Of a stretch of DNA of 64,000 nt, positions 10,480 to 24,076 are shown piece by piece. The stretch is from Gnetum montanum. Taxonomy: Eukaryota > Streptophyta > Gnetopsida > Gnetales > Gnetaceae. The stretch lies in NCBI GenBank assembly GCA_015680685.1, contig MNCI01002109.1:237168-301167 (forward strand), in the 5' to 3' direction. The notes beneath the pieces were generated by a model. That model did no database searches. It saw only the letters and a list, made by a program, of their open reading frames with translations, and was not told the origin of the DNA. How positions within the stretch are numbered: the stretch's first letter is position 1; the number at the start of each line of letters is the position of its first letter. The position numbers and the translations under genes are program-made.

Positions 10480-11960
10480 AAGGTAGTGGAGGCTCTTCCA
10501 TTGACTTCTTCCCTTTGTCATCAAGATTCTAAAATTGGTAACAATTCAAGAGTACTTGAAGCTTTTCTTCCTCTATTTTTGGATCATGTACTATCTATGC
10601 TAATTGATAGATGTTTGATGGAGTCGGTACATCCCATGGACATGGTAGCTCTAAGAACATCTTGTTGGATTTCACATACCACATTGCAAACTATTTCCAT
10701 TCTTCTTTAAAAGCCTTGGCTACCTTTCTTAGTTCTTGATAGTTTGACATACAATGTGCTAGGTTTGCTACTACATCTTTTTACCCTTGGTAGCTAGCCT
10801 TTACAATCTCAAGCTCAAAGTATACGACATGTAGTTTCTACAAGGCATCCTTTTGATTAGCAAACTCCTTCTCGTACAACGCATACATGACTGCTACATG
10901 CTATTCTAGCTCATTTCTTGGCTTGCCTATTGTTAACATGGCCAAATTAGCATACTAAAGGTTTTCTAATCCCATGTACTCTATCAAATATTCTATCTAT
11001 AGGTCCTTATTCTTCACTTTAGTTTGGTGAATATGAGTGAGGCTATTTAGGATGAGATCCCAATTTGGATTTTGAGCAAAGATTGAACTGATTTTGGATT
11101 TTTCCATTTGGATTTCTTTTTTGTTGATTTGTTTGTACATGTCCACTTTTTCTCCAAAGTGTTCTTTGAGCTTCTTATGTCTTTTAACCTGATTCTGTCA
11201 TGCACTTATTTCAATTTCATACTTTTTCCAAATGGCATGGACTTCTTTCATTGATAAGGTTCTATTTTCTTTGGCTAATTTGTTAATGTCCTGGTTGATT
11301 CTAAGGAGTTACTCTTGTAGTAGATGGATGCATTCTTTAAGAACATTCTTTTATTTTTCTACATTAGTCGACCGAGTATTATCTACAATGAGCTTTTTAT
11401 TTCATCCTCTAATGCTATGAGAGCTTTGACATGTGCATAGGTTTGTGCTTCTGAGGCATTCCACAACACCTTTTCTCTCTCCATATCAATCTTGATGTTG
11501 TGGACAATGATTTGCCTTACTTGATCTGTTCTTCCAAAATTTGTAAACTTCTCCTATGTACCATTCTACATTAGTAAATAGTGTTGGCCACAAGGGAGAT
11601 GTCTAGAGTTGTGTTTTTACTACTTCTGGGGTGAACTCCATAAATGGGCCAAATTTGAGTTCCATGATGACCATGGACATGATGGATTTCTCTTGGATGG
11701 CTTGGAGGCATTCATTGGACAACATGAGACGTTGTCCCTATTCTGGTGTTAGTAGTGCTTCTACCTCTACTTGTGAAAAGTGCTTAGTAGCAAGAGTTTA
11801 TTGGTGAATGCTAAATGACTAATTCTCCTATTCTACATGTTCGGCTTGCAGGGTTTATTCTCTTGCTTGGCCTCTCTCATGGCCTCTTGATCTTTTGCCA
11901 CCTTGTTGAGAAGGTCCTTCAGCTGTTGGTCTCTTTAGGACCATCTATAATCAATAAGAG
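10480..11960 (-). pseudogene. ORFx remnant of element C (coiled-coil protein downstream of integrase)
   Basis: The sense-strand translation is broken by stops but homologous to the ORFs at 33.7-35.6 kb (D) and 49.6-52.4 kb (E). The N-terminal part is basic (KRPTAEGPSQQGGKRSRG, about 11,900-11,945). Then comes a segment with ELKFGPFMEF and TSPLWPTLFT (about 11,575-11,680), matching ELNFGPFLKN and NSLMWPIITT in D. It then jumps to the coiled coil (LAKENRTLSMKEVHAI, about 11,235-11,285), so the middle of the domain present in D and E is deleted. It lies between integrase and the 3' LTR on the element's coding strand. Function unknown; not similar to the transmembrane env-like proteins known from some Athila elements as far as can be seen. 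Confidence 0.65.
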
Positions 11961-14085
11961 TTTGAGATTATTAAACAGTTTACATTAGTTCATAGCAATT
12001 CATTATCCTTCTTGTACTTTTGTTTTGATCAAGTTCTTATCTTATTATGATTGCAAAGTTAGAAATTTTTTTTAAAAGCCCTAAAATGTTATATTTCTAA
12101 TTATTATGACCTTCCACAGTTGTCATTTCTTGTTTATTGTGTCCCTGTTTGGTTGATATGGTTAATTGGGATGATTAGTTAGCTCCTTTGGTTTAAATTT
12201 GATTAGTTAGCTATAATGTTCTTATTATTCTTTTATACTTATCCTTTATAATGCCTTTTGGGTGTTAGAAAATTTTAGCTCAAAATTTTTAGATGTGTGC
12301 ACAATAGACCCCCTCCTCTCCCTCCCTCCCCGCCCCCCAAAAAAAAAACGAAGTTGAGCACTCAAGGATCAACAGGGTTCAAAATTCATAGAAATTGAAG
12401 CTACGATGAGGATGTTATAGCTTCAAGAAGTTTGGTTGCCATAGCTCAAAAAAATAGCAAAAACTCCTCTTACTTCAAAATGGTGAAATGAAAGATTTTG
12501 TAACTCTTGATGCATATATATACTATTTTTGTTGGCATGACATCATAGATGCAACATCATAGGGCATACAACGTTGTAACTACAATGTCACCATAAAATT
12601 TTTTTAAGTTTTTGACAATTTTCAATGGAGAAAATGAGTCAATTGGATGATTTGGGTGACATAAAGACTATTTAAAAGATCTTGGATCATAGATGATTCT
12701 TAGGATTTAAAATTTTATCATTCAAAAGTCTTAAGGAAGGAATTTCGAGTAACAAAAGTTTGTTGAGTCTGTATGAGATGGATTGAAGGTTCTTAGTTGA
12801 TGGGCAATTTTTAAGATGGTATAGGAAGTGTTTATTGAGTCTTAATCATATTGGAAGCACAAGATGATGTGAAGTTTCTTGCCAAGTATGAGATACAACA
12901 GTTATACAAGTGGATCCTTCTCAAGTATAACCATGCCTAAAAGTATTCCTAGGCATTGAAGGAGTTGAATGTAAGACATACTTATCTAACAAAACACGTG
13001 TTAATATTGCCAGATTGGGAAAATAACACTATATTATATAAAACCATGAAGTTATGATTAAATATACAATGAAGTGATATAGAATGTGGGAGGGATTGCT
13101 GAAATTAGAACATGAGATGTCTTATCATAAGCAGAATGAATCCTTATGTGTGATGTGTGGTTAAGGTAATCACTAGCCTTTCTATTCAAGATTCGAACAA
13201 AGTCCAAACCACTTTCTAGTGACATTGCATTGTTTCATCTTTGAGACTAACAATCACAAGACCACCATTGTTGCAAGGAGTATTACCACTTGGCAATGTT
13301 GTTCAAGGAAGAATTTTATTAATAGTAATTTTTTAAAAAATATTTTTGAGAAGTTACCTACCTTTAGGCATGGGTAACATGTCTTTCCAATGACATGGTA
13401 AGGTAGCACTTATTATACTCTTCCATTTTTCATTAGAACTCAAGAGAATAATACATCCTTGACAATAAGATAGAACTCATAACAATGATCCTAGAGAATC
13501 CACAAGTCCCCTTGATGTCACACTTTTCATTTCCACTTGGTTCTTCACTCTTCTATCCATGCATGATGATCACAAGTTTATTCTTAATTTTATTGTAATA
13601 AGAATATCATTATGACCATGGTAGAAACCTTTTATTATTAGAAATGAGTGGATGGATGATGTGGTCTCACTATATAGATAATCAACACTTCATGATTTAA
13701 TAATATAGGGTAGTCTTCACCTTATTGGGACTACATTTTGCTTTATTCCATGCACTTTATTGAAAATTAACAAAAATATGTACAAGTGAAATAATGTCAA
13801 AGTATAGAAAAACTATAAAAGATATCAAGAATTAAAAAGATAGTAAGAATGAAAATTTGGCAAAGAATTTGAAAATGTCAAAGAATAGAAAATTATTAAG
13901 AAATTGGAAAATATAATAGTATATGAAAAGATATCAAGAAATATGAAAAGGTAATAAGAAAATGAAAGATTTAGTATGATACCTATGTGTCGCATGGAAC
14001 ACCCCCATGACTTTTATCAAGAATAGTTAACTAGAAAATTGAACAAATAGAGGACAATTGGAAAGATAAGGTAGAATTCATAATA
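11961..14085 (-). other. Element C post-integrase noncoding region
   Basis: No credible ORF. It contains a PPT-like motif at 14002-14012 (sense AGTCATGGGGG), a weak copy of the shared block near 13,347-13,425 (GCATGGGTAACATGTC), and a C/A homopolymer tract at about 12,308-12,349. Confidence 0.6.
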
Positions 14086-14089
14086 GAAC

Positions 14090-17000
14090 TGGGATGTTCA
14101 TAATAAGGCTTGACCTGTTGGATATTCATCAGAATGAGCTGATGTGGACTAGTTGGATGGTAAATTTGCATGGCACTAGATGGATAGGTTGCCTAGATGA
14201 TGTATGGCCCTTCCCAAAGTGTTTGAAACTTAGCCTTATTGTACATGGTTGGGCTTATAGTATAAGACCTTATTGGCTGGCTAGATGAATACTTGACATA
14301 TTCATGCATCATCCCTATGCTTAGAGTACTTATTATGAATTTCATTACTCATGAGGACTACCATCCTATTCTCCTCTAATAGCTTAAGGTTCATAAGTCA
14401 TTCTTTTTAGGCTAAGCTCAAGTCTAGGTCTAGTTTATTGGTAGTAGCTAGACTTTAGAGCTCTGCCTAGATTGGAAGTATAGGTGATTTTCCATAAACT
14501 AACTCATAGGTCAAGTATCCAATGGAAAGTTTCCATGTAGTTCTATAGGCTCTTAGAGCATCATTTAACTTGGTGCTTCAATCCTTCCTAAATCAAGTAA
14601 CTATCCTAGTTAATACCCTTGTAATTTATCAATTAGTTACTTCAACCTAACCATTTTCTTTGGGATGATATAGTGTGATCAATTTATGGTTCACCTCAAG
14701 CTACTACATGAGTTTCTTAAATGTAGCACTCATGAAATGAGTTCCATTATCAGAGATGAGCATCCTTGGTACTCTGAATAGATTTACCTCATGTTGTTGG
14801 AAAAATTTGGTAGTTGTTTTGGCTATACACTCTTTTACTGTAGCTTCCTTTTTCCACTTTGCACAATAATCAATGGGCACTATGATATAAGCTTTCCCAC
14901 TTGACATTGGTGTGATGGGTCCCATGAAGTTAATTCCCAAAATATCAAATGGTTCTAATGGATAAATCCATTGTTGTGGCCCTTCATTTCTAGCTATTAT
15001 TCCTCCATCTCGTTGACCTCTTTCACAAGATTGAATGAACTTATGGGCATCCCAAAATATGGTCAACAATATGTAGTCTTCCATCATTAGTTTAAGTGTT
15101 GTCCTATGTCCAACATAATTATCACCACATGGTCCTTCATGCATATCTTTTAGGATCCTCTGTTTATCATCTTTTGGTACACACCATTGTACTAACCCAT
15201 CAACATAGATCTTGTAAAGATTCCCATTTATCTCCATATATCTTTTGACTTTGTGAAGGAATTTTTCTCTTTGTTTCCTACTACACTTAGCAAGAAGCTC
15301 TTGCATGATCAAGTAGATCATGTAATCAATAGTCCATGGCTTCTTTGTTGAGTTAACAACCACTATTATCTTTATGAATAGGTTTTCATCAAGAAATTAG
15401 TCTAACAATGATTCTTCTTGGTCTTGTGGTTCCCATCTCAACCATAGTAAGTGATCTACTACTACATTTTCTATGCCTTTCTTGTAGAGCATGGTAATAT
15501 CAAATTCTTGCAATATGATGAGCCATATGATCATCCTGGGACTTACTGCTAGTTTATTCATTAAGAATCATAGTGCAATATGATTTTTATGGACATAAAC
15601 TAGGTATCCAAGCACATAGTGTCTAAACTTTTCTAGCATGTACAACACTGCCATAAACTCCTTTTCTATGGTGGTGTAATTGAGTTGTGCCCCAATGATG
15701 CTTCTGCTAGCACAATGTATATAATATGGCCTTTTTTAATCATCCAGCTATGTTAGCATTGCACCTAGTGCATAATTTGAAGCATCTATCATGATTAAAT
15801 TTTATTTTAAAGTTTCAAAAACCTTCTCACATGACTCTATCCACTAAAATGATGCATCCTTCTTCGTTAGTTCTAACAATGGTTTTGCTATTTTTAACCT
15901 TCTGTAATATCTTGTATGGCCTAAAAATGACTAACATCTTTGATGGTTTGTGGCCTCTGTGTGATGTTTTGTATGACTCTAATCTTCTCTAGATCTACCT
16001 CAATTCTCTATTGTGAGACTTTATGTTCTAGAACAATTTCACCTTGGATCATTAGATGGATTTTTTGCTAGTTGAGCTTTAAGTTTGTCTTTATACATCT
16101 TTTTAATACTTGCTCTAAATGATCCAACACTTGTTTGAAGTCTAGCCCATAAGTTGAAAAATCATCCATAAACACCTCCATGTCACTACCTATTTGTTTT
16201 TGGAAGATGCTCAGTACTAGTCTTTGAAAGGTAGTAGGTGCATTGTAGAGACCAAAAGGCATTTTCTTGTAGGTGAATGTTCATCATGGACTAGTGAACA
16301 TCATCTTTTCTTGGTCTTCTGGTGCTATGCGAATCTGGTTATATTCACTATATCCATCAAGAAAACTATAGTACTAGTAGACTACAATGGTAGGTAAGAC
16401 TTGTCTAACAAACAGTAAAGGAAAATGGTCTTTGAATGTTGTAGAGTTCAACAACTAGAAATCGATACACACTCTCCACTTATCATCCTTCTTTAAAATA
16501 ATAACCAAAGGACTAACCCATTCACTATCTACAATGGGGTAGATGAATTCTACCTTTAATAGTTTTTCCAATTCCTACTTAACTACTTATTTAAGCTTAG
16601 GATTCAGCCTTCTCTGTGGTTGATGTCATGGCTTGACAATTTGATCTATGTATATCTGGTGTTGACAAATTTGAGGATCAACGTATGTTATTTCATCATA
16701 AGACCATGCAAATGTTATTGGTCATTTAGTAACTAGCTCCAATAATTTCTTTTTCTGATCTTTATCTAGGTTGATGTTAATGATTACCAACTTCTTATTA
16801 TTTAGAAAAGCATATTCCAATGTTGTCGGTAGGGCTTTTAACTCTAATGGTTCTGGTTCAAACTTATTTGCGATTTTGAGTTGTTCCCATTCAATTTCTT
16901 TGTCTTGGCATGAATTTGTATAGAGGTGCTTTCTATTTAATTGTTCTAGCTTGTTTTTTTTCTCCATGTAGACACTTATAATTTGATTTTTTGGTTTCAT

Positions 17001-17560
17001 GTATATTTTTTATTCTATTTCTACATTAGTGACTAGCCACTAGGTGCCTTCTTATTTCATGGCTACCACATACAGGCATTTTTGCACACACATTTTTTCT
17101 ACACATATTTTGCATGCTATGTTGCTCTCTTGTTTAATATCCCATATTCTCTACACACAATTACATCCATTATCATTGTATGCAATACATGAAACTTGAC
17201 ATTGTTGAATGATTCTAGCTTCATCCTCCTTGGAAAGTTCCAAGGACAATTCTCTAATTCCAAGCTTAGCATCCATAGTACTAAGCCAACCTTCTTCCAT
17301 GATAATAGGGAACTCTTCCTTTTTTTCCCCACATGAATGACTAAGAAATCAGTAGGATAAAACTAGCCATTAATGGTAGTGATAATGTCATCTACCTATC
17401 CTAGTGGAACTGTGATATACTAATCTATAAGCTCTATTTGAATGTTACTTTTCTTTAACAGCAGAAGGTTCTAGAACTTGTATATGTCTTTTGAAACCAA
17501 GTTTACTCCTAACCCAGAATCAGGTAAAGCCTTGCATGATTAATGGCTTGTTATTTGGAG
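14090..17560 (-). pseudogene. pol: Element C protease, RT, RNase H and integrase remnant
   Basis: Protease: DSGLGVNLV at about 17,515-17,530 (catalytic DSG kept), then FPIIMEEGWLSTMD. RT: HQIYID, LEKLLKVEFIYPI, then SEYNQIRIAPEDQ and KMPFGLYNAPTTFQRLV. The active site EVFMDDFSTYG is intact (16,068-16,262). RNase H (15.4-16.0 kb) is badly frameshifted. Integrase has its longest open stretch at 14,704-15,363: HEGPCGDNYVGH, CERGQRDGG in place of a CxxC-type pair, GINFMGPITPM where the first catalytic Asp is Asn, and LISDNGTHF with the second Asp present; the region around the third residue reads VEVT. Multiple stops, so inactive. The FMDD form is typical of Athila/Tat RTs. Confidence 0.85.
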
Positions 17561-17639
17561 ATACACCAAGGGATTTCCTGGGTCTATTCTTTTGTAGGGA
17601 AGTGCTCCTACCTTTATCCAGTGCGTCATAGTCTAAGTG

Positions 17640-20132
17640 AACATGACAGTTGTTAGGTTTGCATTAGTAGAGGATGGAAGCTTAGTGTTTCTTAGAGGAG
17701 TGTGTGTGAACAAGGTTGAAGTAGATGGGGTCCTTATCCTTCAAATCTTTTCTGGACTTGTTCAAAAAAATAGACATTTCCTAGATTGAGGTTCATTCAT
17801 GATTACTTCATCCTATGTGTTTACTACCCTTGTAAAATTATTTTACTATGGTTTTGATAGTATCTCTCCTTGCATTTTTGGTGGTGAGATTGATGATAGA
17901 CGATTGGAAGGTTGACTTAATGTACTAGTCATTGCTTGATGCACGTATGAACTAGAATTTATCCTAGAAGTGGTAGGTCTATAATACTTTGGTGGATAAT
18001 ATTGAAAAATATAAACTAAAGTGTTCCCTAGAGAGATTGGACATTACACATAGTATCCATAAGGGTCTAGTTGCCTATAGGGATACTATTGCCTCGATAG
18101 TAACATTTCCCATGCTTGTGGTTGTTGCAATTGTTGCAACTACTACTCTTGTGATTGAGGGTAAGCTCCAGTTAGATAGTAATTGTCTTGGCATTTACTT
18201 TTGACAAATCTTGGGTTGAGCGCATATGCTCCAGACTCTTGCAAGTGGGCCATGATAGGACAACATCCCTTGAGATGTTCATACTGGCACACCTTACATC
18301 CTTCCTTGTCTTCTAAGCTAGAGTTAGTACATTCTTCCACTGAGCAACATTTCCTTTTTGTTTGTAGTTTTTACATCCATAGTCTCTTTTCTTTTCTTAT
18401 CCTTGTCCTTATTGAGGTCCTGTTCAGTTCTTTCTTCTACAATTTTCAAAGTTGTAGTGAACTTTTCATCCATTGAGTCCCACATCTTTTCTACCTTAGC
18501 TACTATATCATTAACAAATTTTTGAATTGGTAGAGTTTTCTTTTGGATCACATCTTCCAAGTTTTCTTCCTCTTTCTTATCACACATTCATACATCTCAT
18601 TTTCTGATAGATGAATCTTAATTATATCCCTCAACTAATTCTCTCTTTTTCAACTTACCTTTCTCCTTCATCACTTGGTGTATTAGTCTCTAAATTTGAT
18701 GGATGGTCATTTCTAATAGTCTTCTTTGGATTTAGACCCTAAGGATCTCTCTGATTTTGGTCCTTAGCCCATCGATAATGTGCCTAAGTTGTTTCCTTTG
18801 TGAGAATCCATGGCCTAGGCATCTATGAAGAAGAGAATAGTATTTGCCCATTGCCACATCAAGGGATTTTTGTGTCCCTTACCTTCATCCTTAAATTTTC
18901 TTTCTAAGATTGAACATCCTTGAGTAGGTTTGATATTTGTCATTGAAGAGTTCAAGCATGGTACTCCATCTCCTAATTGACTCTGGTTCCAACAATTTAT
19001 ACTAGCTCTCAGCCTCTTTGATGAGTGTCCTAGAAAAGAACTTGAGTTTTTACCAATTACTTTCAATATTCTCAAGGGCACAAGCATCATGAAATTCTTA
19101 AAGGTGATGTTGTAGATCTACATTATATTCACCTTCAAACTTTAGAATGTTAGTCATATCAAGTCACTTGATGCGACTCTTTCACATGCCTAGTTGAAAT
19201 ATATATTGCTTCCCTAATGTTAATCATTCTACAAGTGGTCAATAGGGGCTCTTCATGATCATTGAATTCATACAATCTATTGTAGTTATGTCCCCTTTGA
19301 TACTCATATTGCTCTCTTTCTTCATGCCTATTCCTATCTGTTTGTAGTTCATACTCATCATCTTCTTCATCAAGATGCCTTTGATGATACTCATGCCTAT
19401 CATGAGCCCAATGTCTCTCCTTGTCATGATCTCTAAATATTTGTTCCATTCTGTTAGAGTTCACTAATCATCATGAGGAGGAAGATGAAGTAGTTAGAGA
19501 ATGATGTCAGCTAGTTTTCCTTTTGTGACTCTAAAATTCATCCTTTTGTGATTCCACAAAAGCTCTAGGTCTTGAGCTTTGCTTATGTCTAGAGTCCTCT
19601 ACCTCTCTTCTTTGTGTCTCTACAAGGGCTTAATGTTGTTGTACTTTGATAGGTTCTTCCAAGTGAATAATAGGTGTTTGTGAGTGGGCTTCATGATTAT
19701 GGTGAATTTTTTTTGCTAAGAATGCATTGCCATTAAGTTCTTCTAGGACAACACTAGGATCAACTTTCTTTCCCTTGTTATTTTCATGCCTTGTCTTCAT
19801 AATAACATCTCTACATACTTGTGCCTCTTTGGGTTGGTATGGCCTATTCATGTGTTTGATCACATAATACCCTTCCTGTGCATGGCTTAGATATATTCCC
19901 ATCAAGGCTACCTAAAGCATGGCTAGTGCTGAATGCTCTAGAGGAAAAATCATGTGCCCTACAAGTCTCTTCACCTTAGCTACTCATATTGATGAAATAT
20001 GAATGTAAAATTAGGATAATAAGGATCAATGTGAGCATATGAGATTCTTGTTTACATAGGCACACTCCAGTCTTCATCATCATGTGTTTTATCATTGCCC
20101 CTTTATAGCTCTTTGACACATGATAGTTTCTC
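17640..20132 (-). pseudogene. gag: Element C gag remnant
   Basis: The start at the ATG near 20,132 (MDLTLKEKLS) is a guess from position. N-terminal frame YAHIDPYYPNFTFIFHQ matches the DEYIPDFTFILH region of sister gags. A charged Arg/His/Glu-rich stretch (19,159-19,464) precedes the gag core (about 18,815-19,090, frameshifted), a Lys/Glu-rich helix-forming region (18,324-18,587) and the cluster CKVCQYEHLKGCC...HLQESG with tail ALNPRFV (18,143-18,340). The order matches the other gags. Many stops. Confidence 0.75.
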
Positions 20133-20270
20133 TTTAAGTGTTAAATCCATATTGTATATTTGATGCTTAATTATATGTGTTATTAAGATTGATTAAGGGT
20201 GTAAGGATAGAATTTGTGGTTCTTGATACAACAAACTTTATCAAATCAATTAATTATCATACATTGACAC

Positions 20271-20290
20271 ATCCCTAATAACAACACTAA
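20271..20290 (-). promoter_or_regulatory. Element C primer binding site (decayed)
   Basis: The minus strand reads TTAGTGTTGTTATTAGGGAT next to the LTR. It aligns to the tRNA-Asp PBS with several G-to-A and C-to-T changes, as expected for an old methylated copy. Confidence 0.65.
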
Positions 20291-21181
20291 TGATGAGCAA
20301 TGGAGGTATTCCAACACCCTATCGTACAAGTCATGAGTGTTTGCACATGACTAGATCATAATTTGTAGATGGATAATGTAATTATGCCCATAATTGATGT
20401 TAAGTTCAAGATCATTGTCTTTCCACTTCAAGTTAGTAAGGTTTAAGTGTATGGTTTAACTCTTAGTGAGGCATATGATTGGTGGATGTTGTAAGGCTCT
20501 TAATGCTTCTAATCATAAACATAGTTGAAGATAATATTCTAAGTCTAATTAACTAGGACAACATAAATCTATCTTAGCCTAGCATGATGGATATCCAGTA
20601 TTGGTCTATCGTACACACCTTAGACTCATATAATTATCACTAGGATTACCAAGTGATATTACTACTAAGTGAATCAAGCAACATCATTAATGGATTACTA
20701 GATGACTACACTTAGCACTCCAAACCAATTTTATCCATTCCTCTTACTAAAAACATGAAAAATAAAGCACTTAACATGTAAATGATTAACTAGGAAAGCA
20801 AGAAAATTATTCTAAGTAAACATAAATAAAACTAAGTGGATGCTACAATGATGAAAAGCAATCTTGATCTTTATTGCCGGTCATGAATTATGTCCAAGTA
20901 TAATTCACTCAAATAAAGACATTGCAGAACTACTCAACACCACACTATGGGCATTCACTCTATCGTTAAAGTACAAAATAAAATAGTAAGAGTTTGACTA
21001 AGTGTTGGAATGAAAAGTTCATGTTTGTGCATCCAAGTGTTGATATTTATAAGGCTACACAGACCCCAAGACATCACATCAACAATGACATAGAATGGGC
21101 TACGTCATCATAGCTATGATATAGTTGATATAATATCATAGAAATGATATCTCATTTTCATAAAAAATGGTTTTATCATCA
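20291..21181 (-). repeat. Element C 5' LTR
   Basis: 891 bp. The minus strand starts TGATGATAAAACC; the inner end is CTCATCA. TATAAATA is at 21,044-21,051. U3 before it (about 21,060-21,181) holds ATGATAT/ATATCAT and TAGCTATGAT-type palindromes. Clearly paired with 9537-10273. Confidence 0.88.
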
Positions 21182-21381
21182 CTTTTTAAAGATGCATTAC
21201 TAATATATAATGTTTCTTTTAAAGTTTTTTCTTTTCCTTTAAGTTTTTTATCTTTATTTTTAATTGTCAATTAGAAATATCTTACAAATGATGTCATTAG
21301 TATTATAAACAAAGCTAAATACCTAATGTCATAAGGCTTAAGTCTAAGATGACAAAAACATTGGCATAGCTTTTGCCTAGG

Positions 21382-21790
21382 TGATGAACAACATCATAGA
21401 TGCAATGCGAAGTTAAAATTGTGATAAATGCTTATAAATACATCCACCTATTACATTCAATTTACTATGAATGTCATAGATAGGAAAACCCTTACAGTTT
21501 GATTTCATGATTTCCTATAGTAGTGAGCAAGTAGCCACAACATGAATTGAGTTTATTATTTGGAGTTATTCAAGTGGCTTGTACCTAAACATAATCCATG
21601 AATAGTAATAAAATCAAGATTGATTCTAATTCATTGCAACATTATTTAGTGTAGATTTACTTTAATTATACTTTAATTTCTAATATACATAGGGTAATGA
21701 TTTACTTTCCTACACATATTCATAACTTGGTGAAATAAGCATGACCAACATCAAATGTGAACATGTAATTGTTGATGCATAAAATTTGGA
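21382..21790 (+). repeat. Old LTR fragment, plus orientation
   Basis: Begins TGATGAACAACATC, has TATAAATA at 21,433-21,440, and from about 21,560 matches the R region of the element B LTR (TTATTCAAGTGG..., CATGAATAGTAATAAAATC). It loses similarity near 21,790. No matching internal sequence follows, so it is a truncated or solo LTR. Confidence 0.6.
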
Positions 21791-23900
21791 CACACCAACA
21801 CCGAGAAAGGAAATTCATTTTAGGAAACTATTGCCTAGGGTGCCTCTCATATAGGTACAAAAACCTGGGAATAGTCTCAGCTGGAGAGGGCTACGTGGCC
21901 TTTTAAAAATAGTAAACTAAAAGGAAATATGGAATTTAAATTAAATGATTGTCTTGAATGTAATAAGTAACTAAGAGAAATAAAATTTCCCTGGTCCTAC
22001 TAATGTTGCTGATTCATCCCTATCGATGGTGTCCACCGCCAGCAAGAAGACTATGACCATCACTTGATGAGGGAGAGATAGAAAGAGAGACTACCATGGG
22101 GAGGTGCTGCCCCTCTAGCACTACTATCGTAGTTGCTATAACACAAAAGAGGAGGAATGCCCTTGTGCCAAGGAGGAGAGAAGCCAAAATAAATACTGTT
22201 CATTATTTTTCCAACCACATGCATTGCCTAGAACATCGTCATCATAATGAGAAAGAGAAAGTGAGGAGGAGGAGAAAGAGAGAAAGAGAGATTGCCCTTT
22301 GCAGTTCACACGGGGCCACAACTACGGTTTCTCAAAGCCTACCACTATCTATCACCTCTTATGACCAGATGTAGCCTCCCAACTACTAATAGCACTGTAA
22401 TTGACATGTTGTTGTAGATGCATCTGCATTTGCAACTACTGGTCACAATCGTCATGTGGTTGATGTTGACATGGGGAGAGAGGAAACTGAACCTCATGTG
22501 CCCCACTGCTTCTATTGTTTACAATGGAGAGAGATGCATCACTACATGTAGGAGAAGAGGAGACAAAGAGAAAGACCATCCACCCATGTCTACACCACCG
22601 AGACAAGGTGCTCGCCCAAAGATAACCACATGTCTTGCATCTTGCACCTAGGCTACATTGCTTATGTTGCTATAGATAGAAAGAAGAGAGATAGAACCCT
22701 CCTACTATTGCTAGGGAGACCCCCAAGGATTTGATTTTGAGCTGCTAGCTCCTCCTTAGACTCTCTTGAAAGATCCCTGAAGACCACCTCTGTCGTTGTT
22801 TATAGTCACTATGACCCCACAAAAATGATGTCCATGTTCAACTGTAACTAATGCCAACACCACCTCCATGAATACCCACGTTCTGCCATAACCACTACCA
22901 TCATGAATGCACATAATGTTGTCCACCAGTCACCCACGTTTCCAACAATGACTGCCACTTACTCCACCACCCCACCCCATGCGTAACTCCCGTTGTTGAC
23001 AGTTACGGTCACCACCACACCACTATTTGTGTAGTTTAATTAATGTCAATGCAGCAATTGTAGTGGCTATAACTATGTACTGAAGGAATATTCTTTGAAG
23101 ACAGCTGGTCCTAGAATCATCCAAAGTTTCTTTTAGACTTTTACGAAGACATATCTTTTTCAAAAGTCCACATTTTTTTAACCTAAGAATCCAACATTGA
23201 TTATATAATGAAATTGTCGCAAAAGGTTTTATTATGTTTATACAAAAAGATATGATAGAGTCATGGAGAATATTATATGGAGCAAATATTCATTATAAAA
23301 TAGAGGTACATCTTAACAAGACATGTATCAACAATGAGCACCTATCCTTTAACCAACCCTACTTAAACCATAATGGTCATATTCAGAATATGGACTACAT
23401 TTACACTGACATCTTATCTTAAATTTTATAGGCATATTTTGGGTATAGCATTTTCCAAATATATATAGCATAGTTTTTTCAATACTTGTGATATAATAAT
23501 TTAAACCTTTAAAAAAATTTTGCTTTAATTATTATAATAATGCTATGCCTATTAGAACTATAATATATTATTACTAGGTGAATTTTCCAAGATTTCACTA
23601 GACATGACATTGATTCCAAGCCCTTAGGTTAGAATTCACTTCTTACAATGGACTTAAAAAAAATATTAGAAAACTCCTACCAGTTGTAAAATTGATAAAG
23701 TGGCAAAATAAAAATCTTTTAAAGATAGAAGGTACACATGTATGTCAAGGCATTGTTAATTAGGATTGTACTTTCTAAACTCCTTTTTCAAAGAACAAAA
23801 AGGATGACATCTTGATTTTTTTCTTCTCCTATCATTAAAGGGCATTCGTATAAGATCCATAAATGTAGCATATCCTCTACAAAGTTGTTTGAACCCTTTA
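21791..23900 (+). other. Unclassified stretch, no supported gene
   Basis: A slightly more GC-rich segment (about 22,000-23,040) contains short ORFs (22,096-22,374 and 22,418-22,651 plus) with low-complexity, Arg-rich or codon-biased translations and no recognised domain. A GA-rich simple repeat lies at about 22,245-22,292. From 23,040 to 23,900 it is AT-rich with nothing recognised. Possibly an old unrelated transposon or decayed gene. Confidence 0.4.
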
Positions 23901-23904
23901 GGAT

Positions 23905-24000
23905 CTTTAAATTTTTTTTATGAGCATAACCCATTAGAATTGAACCTATGACCTAGGGTTTTCATGTCAAGGCTCTTACCATTGTTGGGATTAGCATAAA
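23905..24000 (-). repeat. tRNA-derived SINE-like sequence
   Basis: The minus strand contains an A-box-like ATGGTAAGAGCCTTGACA and, about 35 bp on, a B-box-like GGTTCAATTCT, the internal pol III promoter layout. It ends in an A/T-rich tail. Related heads occur at 61.7-62.3 kb. Confidence 0.55.
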
Positions 24001-24076
24001 TCCCTGTCACTATGACATTTTTTTAAAATTGCCAGTAGTTGATACACTAGACAATGAAAATTTCAAGGTTGCTAAG

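Larger units (their letters stand above)
9537..21181 (-). mobile_element. Element C: Athila-like retrotransposon with extra 3' ORF
   Basis: The minus-strand order is 5' LTR (20291-21181), PBS, gag, protease, RT/RNase H, integrase (to about 14.1 kb), noncoding region, ORFx (11.96-10.48 kb), PPT and partial 3' LTR (9537-10273). The 3' LTR lacks its last ~130 bp and is interrupted exactly where element B's LTR ends. The missing part should lie left of the window. The right flank 21182-21186 is CTTTT. Stops and frameshifts occur in all genes. Confidence 0.85.

Noticed and set aside
22096-22651. Two plus-strand ORFs (92 and 77 codons) as host genes
   Set aside because: Arg-rich, low-complexity translations, no domain, no supporting exon structure that I could see.
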